NCBI GenBank assembly: GCA_022592435.1 | Contig: JABYQS010000072.1 | Coordinates: 62,001 to 126,000, forward strand | Length of the DNA stretch: 64,000 nucleotides | Reading direction: 5' to 3' | Source: Cerioporus squamosus | Lineage: Eukaryota; Basidiomycota; Agaricomycetes; Polyporales; Polyporaceae | Shown: one piece after another, positions 28,883 to 40,405 of the stretch | How positions within the stretch are numbered: position 1 is the first letter of the stretch | Layout of the letters: each line of letters starts with the position of its first letter | Position numbers and translations under genes: made by a program | Notes under the pieces: model-generated | Databases searched by the model: none | Told to the model about the DNA's origin: nothing | Seen by the model: the letters and a program-made list of their open reading frames with translations, nothing else

Positions 28883-29963
28883 TCAGAGCTGGTCCAAGAG
28901 GGCCTCCGCTTCCCAAGCCCCGGTCCAGTACCGAACACTGCAATGAAGGCGGCCTTCGTCCTCATAAGGCTTGATGAGGTTGTACAAGCCACGATAGCGA
29001 CGGCAGAAGACAATGTCTTGCCTGCGATGAGAAGATGATCTAGCAAGCTGAACGTCGCGAGGTCTGAAGCTGACACTTACTTCCGCAGACGGAGGACGGG
29101 ACAGAAGTCGTTGGAGCCGTCACCGACGTAGACAATGCGGTCGAAGTCGGGTGCGTGCCTCTTCAGGAAGGCATCCAGCTCGTCGCCTGGTTGCCCATTG
29201 GCAGTCAGCGCCATGTGATGCACATCGCAGATCGCGTAGAGACGTTCTACCTTTGCACATGTTGGGACTGCATCCGACCTTGCAGTCGTGCTGTGGTCCG
29301 GAGGGATCGATCCTCCGGCGCAGCTTGAGCAGACCGGAGGGATCCCACTCCGCAGGGTTGGTCACTATCTCGTCGAACAAGGTGTCAAGGCCCTTGGACT
29401 GCGCGGCATGTCAGTACAAATGATGAGCGCTTCCGGGCGTCTGACCGACCTTGAGGATAGTGTTGATATATATGATGTTGGCGTTCGACAGGCAGAAGAA
29501 CGTGGTCTTTCCTCTCGACTTGAGAGCTGAGACGCCACGAACCATGGCAGGGTGCTGCAAGAATTGTGAGCACGATGGGTCAAACGCAGCCGGGAGGAAA
29601 GAACTGACAAAAGGCATGATGCGGAGAGCATCCTCGATCTGTTCCCTTGTGCCGCCCCGCTCATGCAGTTCTTTCAAGCACGTCGCGCTGGGCTTGTCAG
29701 GCTGTCATCATGTGCCGGTAGGCGGCCAGCGAGCTCACACAAGATCGGTCCACTGGACCTCCTTCTTGAGGTCCTTCATCTTCCTGCGAAGCTTGGGTGC
29801 GAGCACCTCTAGAACCCATCGGTCTGAGTCTTGATCCGCCAGAGACCTGGATCGGTGTCAGTCTGGGATGTGATGGAGGTGGACGAGCGCACGCATACCA
29901 GTCAAAGTCGAAGACAATCAGCTGGCGCTGGACCGCAGGAATCGCCTCAGGCTCGCTGCTCAT
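28883..29963 (-). CDS. HAD-superfamily phosphatase, PHOSPHO1/PHOSPHO2 type
   Basis: Family members dephosphorylate phosphocholine/phosphoethanolamine or pyridoxal 5'-phosphate; which substrate applies here cannot be read from sequence. Seven exons: 29963-29899, 29846-29741, 29692-29609, 29554-29450, 29398-29251, 29186-29081, 29021-28883; 250 aa, the usual family length. HAD motif I is IVFDFDWSLADQDSD (nucleophile and acid/base Asp). Motif II is FFCLSNANI. Then come the family Cys-rich stretch HDCKVGCSPNMCKG and motif IV VYVGDGSNDFCP. The C-terminus (RYRGLYNLIK, WTGAWEAEALL) is typical. Intron density is high, with median exon size about 105 nt. Faces YAK1 tail to tail. Confidence 0.9.
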
Positions 29964-30451
29964 CGTATTGACTTCCTCTTGAAGGTTCTTGGACGATTCT
30001 CGGCGATGCGAGTGAGTATTCGCCTGAGTTCAATGAGGGAACAGCGCAGGGTGAACTTTTCGCAAGTCCGCGCACTGCCACCTGAATGACTCCACCACGT
30101 GGCATGCAGCGGCGCATCAATACTACTTTGGGAAGGTCCCGACTCCCTGGCGTATTAGAATGTAGCCGATTTGCACAGGTTCAGCAGCAAAACTCTCAGG
30201 ATGATCGCGCATCCATGAAGTCCTTGGTGATACATGATGTACCAGTAATGCACCGCCAGAGGCTCGAGCAAGGAGAGCTTCGCCGGAGTGTTCAGAACCG
30301 ACTTGTGGCCTTCCATACACTGATCAGAAATGACTTGTTCGTAGTTCATCACGAAGACAAGTGATTATATTAAACATGCTAGTAAATATTGTCAATTGAT
30401 CAAGAGCCGTTGAAGTCGTCGCGAACGATCCGAGCCCGCCTGTGACATCCC
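29964..30451. other. Intergenic, about 490 bp
   Basis: Promoter of the phosphatase gene plus 3' end of the next minus-strand gene. A 66-codon minus frame at 30155-30352 is open and somewhat protein-like (KLSLLEPLAVHYWYIMYH), but has no neighbours or splice partners I could confirm. Confidence 0.35.
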
Positions 30452-32102
30452 TCAAGCCCAAGTTTTCCTCCGTCCTTCACCCGGTTGTTTCCAGTGCCAG
30501 CGAGGAATGTCATGTTCGGGGTCACGTAACAGGAAGATGGCCGTCATGAAAATTGACTAACAGAAGCAAAAGTTCAGCATGTCTCGGTCAAGAACGTGTT
30601 GAGGCGAACGTACGCAGAACGTCAGGATGGCGAGGCAAGGAAGAAGTCCAATGAAATCTACGACTCCATCAGCGACAGTGGCAGTATCGCACGAATATTA
30701 TACCTACCGATGACCGCGCCTATGATGAGCACGACCAGGTGGATTTCAGTGTGAGCATCGGTAAATAGCGAGTGTCCACGTACCGAAGCCTTCAGGAGCA
30801 CCAGGCAGGGTTGCACGCAGCTGAGTAAATGCAAAAAGGGTCCCCATAGGCAAAACGAGCACCCCCGAAGATATACCCTTCCCAAAGAACACGTTCAGCA
30901 CGCAGGTCGCCATGAAAGTCAAGGTAACGAGCCCTGGACATCATCGTTTAAGCTCATCTCGCCTCAGCACACGATGTAGGACTTACAGATGACGAGGACG
31001 ATGAAGATGGCGTATAGCCGGACAACCGGACCCCGAGTGACCTCGATGTTCTTGATGACGGTGCCGAAGTTGTCAGAGATGTCTGTCGTGTTCTGGAGTT
31101 GGACGTTGAATCCACTGGCCAAAGAAAATCAGCGAGGGTAATTTCCCTGACGTGCGCCTCAGTGAGCGACCTACACAGCGATACCGGTGGTCTTCACTAT
31201 GGCTATGCTCACAGACTCGTTGGTTGCCACCTGCTCCGCAAAGAAGACCAACTCAGTGGCGTACCTAGACTCCCTGTAAGTATCACAGTTGCATGCCCGC
31301 CTCAGGAGCACTCACTTGTCATACGGGTAAGACTGGAGTGTCCGGTGGGTATTCGCGTTCGAGACCGCGACGTCCGTCCGGAAGGTGAGCGAACTCGGCC
31401 TACGGTCGGTATTGTTGTTCATTACAAGGACATTAGCTCCAATGATGGAGAATATAGGATCCGGCTTGACATTGCTTTGGGGACCTGGAGATTCATCCCG
31501 CAACGTGTTTCTGACGACCACCATTCAGCACTCTCAGCATTGCCAGGTCCCAAGACACTCACGCATCGAAGTAAACATCCACATCGGGGCATCCGATGCG
31601 AACGCAGTCGTAGTGGATATTCCAGTCGAGGGTCATCTGCTGGGCCGATGGGTCGATTGCCACGAGATTTGCCGAAAGTTGGACCTATGTTCACAATTTT
31701 GAGGTTAGGGCGAGACGGATGCCGGAACACTATGGCACTCACGATAGCGTTGTTTACGCTGTCGGGATCGGCAATGTTGAACGTTCTCAGACGGAACGAC
31801 CAGCCGATTGCGATGCTGCAGCAGACGATACTGACAAGCAAGAAAGCAACGAACCAAACCCAGCGCACCCGGAGTCGGTGGTACCACAGATCGTAAAGTG
31901 CCACGATCTTCTCCCACCATGACGGTGGAGCGTTGTCAGGTGATTCCTCCCGTCTCATTTTCTCGTCCTTCGTGAGTTGATCGTTCAGACTTAGTGCCGC
32001 GCTCGAAGGACCGTACGGAAGTGGGGAAGCCATTGCAGAAAGTGCGTCCTGGAACGAGTTGGGTGATTTCGCTTCTTCCGTGATCGTGCTGTCCGATAAC
32101 AT
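30452..32102 (-). CDS. DUF4436-like multi-pass membrane protein
   Basis: Nine exons: 32102-31743, 31684-31563, 31474-31316, 31273-31175, 31114-30987, 30933-30784, 30719-30708, 30657-30614, 30556-30452; 392 aa. One TM follows a cytosolic N-terminus (VRWVWFVAFLLVSIVCCSIAI). An extracytosolic beta-rich part comes next (QMTLDWNIHYDC, LTFRTDVAVSNANTHR, SYPYDK). Then about four TMs (PVVRLYAIFIVLVIWLVTLTFMA, GVLVLPMGTLFAF, DFIGLLPCLAILTFC, SIFMTAIFLL). The fixed order DWxIxxDxC, SYPYDxY, then C-terminal TMs ending PGAP..GAxIDFxGLLPC is what I know of DUF4436 proteins. The 12-nt seventh exon encodes just AVI plus split codons. An alternative N-terminal extension (MSEQSRPLRYGRR) lies upstream but is out of frame by one base. 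Molecular role unknown. Confidence 0.75.
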
Positions 32103-33240
32103 CCTATTGTGCGTAGGTGACAACGGCGGCCGTACCGCAGTGGCCTCGACTGTTCGGACATTCCAGGTAAGAGGTAGTGTTGCCTGTCGATGTCCTTACT
32201 CACCCGTCGCGCGTGATGCATCAGACTTGCCGTGGCCCCTTGGGGACATGCTGACTCTGACCGAAGGACGGTCGGTGGACACTGGGACGGCGAGAGGTCG
32301 CAAAGGAGTCACCTCGCGACCGCAGGTCCATACGCTCAACTTATAACAGCAGACAGCGCTCGCTCGCCGACCTGACAATGATAGAGTTCAGTCGAGGCCG
32401 CGGACGCAACGAAAGCGATGTCGGATACATGCCTCAACAAATTGAAATCCACCCCGCGAACGCCTGACTCAAGTCGACATCGCACCACACTAGGAACTGC
32501 CAGTATTGACAACTACTTACTGGGAGGCTGCAACGCGCCCCATTTCCAGGCTGCGCGGAATGACATAAGGCGCTCAATTGCGTCTCTACGCCCCTCGGAA
32601 GTGCGCCCGCTCTGGAAAGACCTGATGATGGTCTGAGATGCAGGAGGGATTGAACTGCAAGCGCACCTTTCTGGGTCATGCGGTACCAGCATCTCCGTTC
32701 TATTTTATGGCACACCGTGTACATCGCGTTTCCACATCACATTATGTGGTTTGCTCTTCCTGATGATCAGCAGAATGAACGGACTGTGGGACGCAGCTTG
32801 TGGTCGCGCGCGTCCCGGCTGTACAGATGTCAAAATCATCGACGTTGCAATACCGACCGGCGCGCAGGCTGGACGTAATGGTCAGTCAAGTCTGTTGGAA
32901 CTGCGAGAGACACCCACCTGCAAATCCAGACAATTGATTACAACATGAGCAGCGCAAGTTCAGCGCACAAGCAACTGTCGGGTCCTGAACGACGCCGAAC
33001 GATGTGTTCCCTGAAACGAGAGGTTGACACACTATCGAGTGAATGCTAGACCAAGATTAGCCCTTCAAGTAAGGCTACAAACCAAGCCCAACGGGGAGAA
33101 ATGAAATGTCAAGAGGCTGCTGAATTAATGCTGTAATTGCAGAGTGAGCTATCGCTACCATAATCACGAATACTATATGCAGGAGTCCGTGGATTCTATA
33201 CCATAGCAACATGCAACGACGGAGCCCCCTCAATTGATGG
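32103..33240. other. Intergenic, about 1.1 kb
   Basis: Promoter of the DUF4436-like gene and 3' region of Tfb1. Open frames are short and unremarkable. I see no repeats or RNA genes. Confidence 0.45.
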
Positions 33241-35711
33241 TCACCGCGCACCGGGGGCCTTCGCATTCTTCAGCCGCCAGAAGTCCTGAGCCTTGTTGAC
33301 CGCGTCCAGAATCGGCTTCATGGCCTACGCAGGCGTGATGCAAGGGTTAGCTTCAACGTGCAAAGAGGCTGAAGGAGAAACGCAGGTGGACAGATACACT
33401 TACGACCTGGACACGGGCTGGGTCAACCCCCTCCTTATGCGCCGCACCCACCAGCGCCTCGACTTTCTCTTGCGTTTTGCTCAGATACCCGATCATCTTT
33501 GCTGCCTTAGCCGCCTTTTGTGCTGGAGTGGCCGTAGAGAGCGCTTGCGACTCGTTCCCTGGCGGGTATATTGCCAGCCAGAATTGCCTGAGAAACTCGT
33601 TCGCTGCAGTCTGACATGTCGTCATCTGTCGGAACAGGCCTTCAGGGATGTCATCTGTTCAGGACCCACATGTGTGTGAGCATCTTAGCAGGCGAAACAG
33701 GATGTCGTGAAAGGCGTACGTTTTCGCTGCTTGACGTCCAGTCGGCTTGCTACATTCTGAGTCATGCTCACGAGCGCCGCATCTCCCGCCTTACGCTCTA
33801 TCTTCAACTGCAAGGAGTGAGATGAGGCATGCAAACTTCAGACCGATTGAAACAAACCTCAGCCAGATTGCTGGACCATCCTTGCGTACTCGCTTTAGAC
33901 TGCTGCAGTGCTTCTCGAAAATCGACACGCTATTGCACACGTGAACAACTGCCCAGATTGCTTCGAACATAGCGCGTACCACTCCATCGTCCACATTACT
34001 TGCTGCGGTCGCCCTGCCATCGAAGTATCGCTGCCTGTCTTGCATATCTAGCACGATGCCAGATGATGATTGGTTGTCGTGCAGGTCTTCTAGGTCTAGT
34101 TGTGCGTAGTGCTACAAGTATGTCAGACTATGCGGGAGACAACAGATGAACGCGGTCTGACCTCCGACTCGCCGTCGTCGATTCGTCTCCGCTTCGCAGC
34201 AGGGCCGCCACTAGCAGTACAGTCAGCCCCTATGTACACCCAACTGAAGTTGTCGACTCACAGAGCAGTGTCGAGCAACCTAGTAGAGTGCTCGTTGAAC
34301 TTCCGGATGAGAGGAAGCACTGCCTTCTGTTTCCCCGCTTGCATCGTTATGTCTCTCTCGTTCCCAGTCTTCGAGAACGTGAGCCACTGGAACAACCAAC
34401 ACTGAACACCCTGTATCCTACCTCTTCGTGATCCACCGAAGTGGCTCCAAGATCGATGAAGGTGTCGACCCTTTCTTCCCGCAGCCTTCGAGGCTCCAGC
34501 TCTGCACATCTTCATGAAGCCTCTTATGTCACATCATCCGGGTTGACTCACCATCGTCGTCCTTCTCCAAGTACCTGTCGAAGATGGGATCGTCCTTCAC
34601 GACATGCTGTGCAGCTGAAGAACGAATGGATGCGCGATGCGCATTGAAGAGCTTCGACTGGAAGTACCGACTCCAAAACTCGGCTTCCGATAGCTTCAGA
34701 CGGGTCAGTCGCGCAGTGAGACAAATAGCCGGGTAGATGCGTCACCTTTGCAGGCACATTGTCGCTGTATGCTCTCGCCACGATAGGAAACTCCTCAAAG
34801 ATATCGTGGACCAACTGAGGCGTGATGACGATCTTGACCTCTCCATCCACGGAAGTAGGTCGTGGATCGACGAGTTGACCGGGCTTGCCGCGCTTCTGGC
34901 TCTCGGCGGCGGCTTGTGCGAGAAGCAAGTGCTTGCAATCGAGGTAGGAGTCAGACAACGGAAAAGACACCACGAACAAGTAGAGATATTCACTTCTCGC
35001 CCTTCCCAAAACTCATTCTCGCTGATATGTCCGCCCATCACCAGCTCCCGGTGTAACTGCGCAAGCTCCGGATTGCTCAAGAGGACCTTCTTCCGTAACC
35101 TGAAGTCGCTCGTAGCATCATTTCCAACAGGGGTTCCAGACGCTCGCATGTCGCTCGCTACAGATACTGCACGCGACGTCGACGGCCGCGCTAATGGGGG
35201 TGGCGGCCGCATCGGCGTTCCGACAGCACTTCCATGAGCGGGGGTGGTTGGTGCGGGGGTGGCCGCCTGGAGTGGTTTGGTTGGTGCTGGAACGGCCTGA
35301 GGAGCCCCAGCACGGTTGCGTGCGATGATATTCGTGAGCTCGGCCTCGAACTTGTCGCGCTCCGCGAGCGCGACGGCTTGTGGGGACGTGAACGTGAAAT
35401 TGTGGCCGGCCTCATCGCTCAAGAGTCCAATCTTCAACCGGACCTGCGGTGCACCGACCTTGCTGCGCGACAGAGCTTATGACGTGAGATGGAGGTAGGC
35501 GACGATGGAGGTGTCGGGGATGGGTCGTGGCTGGGGTCAGTGTCGCGTCAAGAGACGTGTTCCGCCACTCACAGGCTGCCTCTGCATGGGGAACCTTCAC
35601 AACGGGTGCCTTGTCTCCGGCCTTAGTCCATTGCAGATGTGAGTCGGTGAGCTCGAGGAGACCAGGGAGCTTTTTGTAGGACGCCTGAGCGGAGCAGACG
35701 AGGGAAGGCAT
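33241..35711 (-). CDS. TFB1: TFIIH core subunit Tfb1 (p62/GTF2H1)
   Basis: Subunit of the TFIIH core, needed for RNA polymerase II initiation and nucleotide excision repair in the nucleus. Twelve exons: 35711-35573, 35475-34994, 34931-34746, 34693-34552, 34501-34422, 34386-34262, 34210-34162, 34111-33980, 33929-33858, 33807-33720, 33654-33404, 33324-33241; 609 aa, all phases closing. N-terminal PH/PTB domain (LPGLLELTDSHLQWTKAG, VRLKIGLLSDEAGHNFTFTS). First BSD domain (NPELAQLHRELVMGGHISENEFWEGRE). Second BSD (PQLVHDIFEEFPIVARAY, LSEAEFWSRYFQSKLF). Then the conserved ALDMQDRQRYFDG equivalent, and a helical C-terminus (FRQMTTCQTAANEFLRQFW, AMKPILDAVNKAQDFW). Most intron-dense gene here. Secure. 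Confidence 0.93.
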
Positions 35712-36146
35712 GCCGGCGCCCTCGACAGTCCTCCGCTAATACGTTAGGTAAGCTTACCGGCGCTTATAGCGTCTTGTTCTTCGCACTAGTTTCACATTGT
35801 GGCGTAACCACTAGCCATAAACGATAGCAACATGAATCAGGAATAAATCGTACACTTATGTCTGGTGCTGAGAACCGGTTCAGGCTGACCTGTAGCTAGT
35901 GAACTCCTTCTGAGTCCATACGAGCGCTTGCGACCCGCCGAAGACGGCGCTTGATTCTCCCGACATGTCGGCTAGATTCAATCCTGCATGTTCAGCACGG
36001 TCTCGGTTGATATACAGCTAAAGATACAACATGATAAACTGACAACTATGATGCTACAACCAAGCACTAGATGCCCCGTAATGCCCTGTACGTTGAAGTC
36101 GTCAAACAATAAACAGCTTGCAAAGTCCCCACTCTCGAGGTCCTCG
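35712..36146. other. Intergenic between two minus-strand genes
   Basis: About 435 bp: TFB1 promoter and GCN5 3' region. Moderately A/T-rich around 35980-36120. No gene seen. Confidence 0.5.
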
Positions 36147-38537
36147 CTACTCATCTCTCTCCCTCTTCACCTTCGAACTGCGAACCAATCCGTACACCTT
36201 CATCTGCTCGCGCATGTACTTCTCGAGACGTATCGCACACTTGTGGTACACGGTGTCCTCGGGGTTGTATATGCGGCAGTTGTCGTAGATGAGCTGCGCA
36301 TCGTCGAGGAACGCGTCCGTGTCGGTGTACTGATTCGTCTCGAGCTTGTGCTCCATCGTGCTGAAGTCTGCATAACAGGCAATAGATGAGAGGAATAGCT
36401 ACAGAATGTGAGAGGAACGGGCGTACCCATAGGATGCGTGATAACGTCGTAGTAGTCTGGAACTTCCTGCGCGTTGACGGGTGTCTGGAAAGGCCAAGCG
36501 GACGAGTGGTTCTTAAGATCGGACAGCAGTTTCTCCATTGCGGTGTGCTCGGCTCCACGTCCTGTCGGACGAACAGGTCTGCTAAGTCACGGTCAGCGAC
36601 GTGCTTAAGATGCGTATTGACAAGGGGTTACGTACGCGGTCTGCATCGACGGCGTCCAACCGCTCTCCCTGAGCCCGGGTACGTCCTTGGGGTCAACGGT
36701 GACGCCCTCAGGCATGCCCTCCTGGAACTGCGGCAAGCCCTCGTAGACGATGTGCGACCTGCTTTTCTCCCTGATCTTGTTGAGCACGGCCTCGCGCTGC
36801 TGCGCGGTGGTTTCGCGCCAGGAGAGGTAGTCCACTTTGGGCAGCATCTTGCACTGCATGATCGTGCCGCCTTCGTAGTCCTTGATGTACCCTGCCCAAA
36901 CTGCACGATCAAGCGTGATCTCCTTAGAGAATCCCTGCTTGCGGAAGTATCCGACGGCATAGTTGTCGGCGTACGTGAGAAAGTACATCATGTCTGGGTA
37001 GGTCTTGCGAATGTGCGCTTTGAAGTGGTCCATAAGCATCCCGCCGTAGCCCTGGTCGAGCGCGCCCGAGAATTGAGCGGCAGTGGCGAAGGGAGGGCCA
37101 GTGGGACGCACCTTGACTTGGTCTATCGACGCGGTTGCGAAGAAAACAATCTCCGCGAAGCCTCGGTGAGGAAACGGGCGATAGCAGATACCACCGACGA
37201 CCTTGTACCCACGCTTGATGATAGCCAAACACTTGGAGTTGGCGTCGTAGACCAGCCGTGCGATATATTCTCGTGGCATCTTGGGGAGCTGCTTCTGGAA
37301 CAGCGTCTTCAGACCCGTCAGGATCACTGATGACCGCGGCTGTCGGTCGTTCTCAACAGCGACGACTTGGATGACACCTTTCCGCAGCTCCACGTACGCC
37401 ATCTTCTCCTGTTTCCCCGAAGGCTATGAACGGACCACGTCAGTATACCACAAGGTTAACTGAGTGAGTTAGGCGTACCGCTGCGGACGCTGGCCCAGCC
37501 GCGTCGACCGTTACACCCGTCGCTAACCTGGACAGTTGGCCCTCATCCATCTTATCCTCGAGCTTGACCTTGGTGTCGTGGCCATTGGCGCCGTTGGTCG
37601 GCCGCATCTCCTCGCGTTCCTCCGCAGTAGGGGGCGGGATGTTCGCCGGGGCCGTGTGTGCCTTGGCCTTCATGCTCGTCTTTTGCTTCCCGCCTCTTTG
37701 CCCTGCCGGCCGGCCGCCGTTCCTGTTCTTGCCACCCGACGTTCTTGTCGGTCTTGTGACACGGGTAGCAGCAAGTGGCCGCTCCTCCTCCTCGTCATCA
37801 TCATCGTCCTCTTGTTCGCTAAGCGACGAGTAGTCAACGGAGACGCGGCGTCGCTTGGTCGGTCGTTCGATGGCATCGCTCAGGAATGAGGACGCCGGAG
37901 ATTGTGGTGGCTTGTCCGGAGATGAGGGCACTAGGTGGCACTCAGACAGAGCATGCATGCGCGTTCCAGAATGGACTCACCCAACGCGCCGAGCGCATCA
38001 GACAGAGAGCTCGCGGGTGACGGGGGCTCAGGAAGCTCCATCTGCTTGCGTAGCGAGTCTATGTCCTCGTCCGAGTACTCGAAGTCGAGCAGTCGGCCGG
38101 AGTCCTGGTTGCGGGGATGAAGTACATCGCACGGAAACAATGCACGAAAGGGCGTACCTTGACAAAGCAAATAGGAAGTTGCAATCAAAGGTTGGTCAAG
38201 GTCACTCGCAAGCACTCACCTCTAGAAGCTCATCCAACCGCACGGCTACGCGTCCTCTCCGCACCCACTCTTCGTGGCCGATGGACGACATGTCGGCGCC
38301 GTGGTTCATGACGCCGTGGCCGCACCCGCAGCGGTCAAGGTACTTCGAGGGTGGCTCCCCGTCGTCATCCGAGTCGCTCCCGTCCGACGCATCTGAGAGC
38401 ACTCGCCAATTGGTCGGAGGATGAAGACCATAGCATGTAGAGCAGGCGGAACAGCGAGAGTGGCGGGCGATTTTGAGGGACAGATGATAGTCTGGAAGAC
38501 TGGGTATATCGTGCGAAGCTGGGTATAGGACCTTCAT
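36147..38537 (-). CDS. GCN5: Histone acetyltransferase Gcn5 (SAGA), with Cys/His-rich N-terminal domain
   Basis: Catalytic H3 acetyltransferase of SAGA/ADA. Exons 38537-38220, 38104-37981, 37930-37479, 37408-37112, 37051-36636, 36581-36427, 36367-36147; 660 aa, phases close. GNAT core: VIGGICYRPF-like VVGGICYRPFPHRGFAEIVFF (catalytic Glu), acetyl-CoA loop QVKGYGGMLM, FLTYADNYAVGYFRKQGF, VDYLSWRE. C-terminal bromodomain: AWPFQTPVNAQEVPDYYDVI, MDFSTMEHKLE, IYDNCRIYN. Yeast Gcn5 lacks the N-terminal part seen here: CSACSTC..LHPP, CGCGHGVMNHG and RRGRVAVRLDELLE, then LLDFEYSDEDIDSLRKQM. This resembles the metazoan PCAF N-terminal domain. The ATG at 38537 is chosen because homologous-looking sequence begins there; the frame stays open upstream to 38732, so more N-terminus is possible. 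Confidence 0.93.
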
Positions 38538-38957
38538 CGTCGTTGTCGTGCTCGAGGAGGAGGTCGTGGTCGTGGTCGATGAGTAAGTGACAGAAACGCT
38601 CAGTATGTACGCGCACGGTCCGGAGCGCCGCGGCCTGCCAACATCGTCCAAGCGACATTCCTCGTCGTCTTGAACGCTCTGCTCGCTGCCTCGCACGAAA
38701 TACATACTCGTCGACAACGGAACATATTTCACTTCGAACAGTCTACCACGCTGAAGACCAACCGTGACTGCCCCAACAGCGGTAGAGATGATGGGATCTT
38801 CTGGTGCCTACATATGCTCCCGCGCTCTCGTCCAAAATACCCTTGCTTCCCTCCATGTCAGTCGGCGCAGCAAGTCCTGCGGTTTAGCTTCTCTCCGCCC
38901 TCTGTACATGTGTAGAGCGGGCCCTCAACACGGCCGTCGCTCCCCATACATACCCTA

Positions 38958-40028
38958 ATGCCAACAATGCTCTGGCTTGTCTATATCTTGTCTGTCTCTA
39001 CTCTGGCCTTGGCAACGGAATGGATCGACTACCCCGCAGACGGTACTGCGACTCTCACACACTATACCCTCCCAGATGGCTACATCGCGTCGTGCGGCTG
39101 CACCGGCGATAGTACTCAATACCCGACGGCGGCGATGAGCCAGTACGCGTACGGTAGCAGCACCGCGTACGGACCTGGGTGCGGACGTTGCTTCAAGCTC
39201 ACGCTACTCAACACCTACACGGCCAACCCGCCCTTCATCCCGAACGTCACCAAGAGCGTGGTTGTGAAGGTTACGGACCTGTGTCCCGTTGGAGGGGCAG
39301 GGTGGTGTTCCGCGACCCCAGGTAAACCCAACCAGTGCGTCTTTCTCTGATGATTGTGGCGAGCTCCGCGGTTGCGGGTTGACTGAGTATTGCTGGATGG
39401 AAGGGGTGGCCAATATATCAACTTTGACCTTGCTTGGCCTTCGGTTGCCATTCCGGATGACTTCTTTCCGTCTGACGAGGCGTTCTATGGTGAGTTTCTC
39501 GCAATCCCAGGACTTCTGGTCCAGTCCACTGACTGATCTCCGTGCCGTAGGTTACACCGTGAGTCAACAGGCTGAAGTTCACCATTTTCCTTGCCTTACC
39601 CGGTTAACAGGACTTCGGGGTGTGGAACGTGTCATACCAAACTGTTGATTGCCTCAAAAACTGGGCGGGGGCAAAGAAGGCTGCAGCGCTAGGCAGCGTC
39701 GATGACGGCTCAAGCGTATGCTGTCCTGCCAATCCAACGGTATGGCGATCCCTCCCCCTTAGTGCCCTGTCTTCGCTCATGTCTCGTGCTGCTACCAGGG
39801 TAGCGCAAACGACACCTGTCCGTCTTTCTCCGACGACAATGGCATTCCGTGCGTTCAACTTCGGATATCTCTATTTGCCTATGTTTGATCATTTCGTGCA
39901 GGCCAGACACCACGACTTCGGCCGGAGATGCTTCCGCACTCACTATGCCGAATCTTGGCCATTCGCTGCTGCCGCTTTACTCCCTCGTCGTGCTATCTTT
40001 CCTTTACTCTGGGTATCTGATGGGATAG
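38958..40028 (+). CDS. Secreted GH45/expansin-like double-psi beta-barrel protein
   Basis: Probable plant cell-wall-acting or wall-loosening secreted protein. Exons 38958-39334, 39404-39489, 39551-39558, 39611-39739, 39799-39848, 39902-40028; 258 aa. Signal peptide MLWLVYILSVSTLALA, then mature start near TEWIDYPADG. Barrel motifs: ASCGCTG, AYGPGCGRCFKLTL, VVVKVTDLCPVGGAGWC, then INFDLAWPSVAIPDDFFP and VWNVSYQTVDCLKNW. The G-x-CGRCF and VKVTDLCP motifs match subfamily C GH45 / RlpA-like / expansin folds. The usual catalytic HFD motif is replaced by NFD, so hydrolase activity is doubtful. The C-terminus is a Ser/Thr stretch followed by a hydrophobic tail (LPLYSLVVLSFLYSGYLMG), like a GPI signal. 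Exon 3 is only 8 nt. Confidence 0.82.
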
Positions 40029-40405
40029 GGTTTTTCATGTTATACAAAGACCATGGAAGTTCGCTCAATCCTTTACTGATGGCGAAGTTCACTATCGTCA
40101 TTGCCCTCGGCTTCTTACCTGTGCTTCAAAGGCGCTATTCCTCGTGTCATGGGTAGAAGTCTGTGACGGCCCCTCTTCTTAAGATGGAAGGCAGTAGCTC
40201 CGTGGCAGTTCCATCATCGGGCATGTCGGGCGGGCATCCCGGTGACTGCGGGATATGGCGTTGGGAGGGTTCAAGACCATTCGCCATGAAGAATCTTCAG
40301 AAGGACCGTCCTCTCCTCCCCGTCTGCGATCTCTCGACTCTCATTCTGTGCGTTTCCCGGGTGGTATCAAGGTAGAACGCTCACTGACCACCATTTCCCA
40401 TAGAG
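40029..40405. other. Intergenic, promoter of the HET gene
   Basis: About 380 bp between two plus-strand genes. No additional gene or repeat seen. Confidence 0.5.

Noticed and set aside
33241..38537. TFB1 and GCN5, with ESA1 elsewhere in the window, as a functional chromatin/transcription cluster
   Set aside because: These are housekeeping genes with separate promoters; adjacency in a compact genome is not evidence of a cluster.
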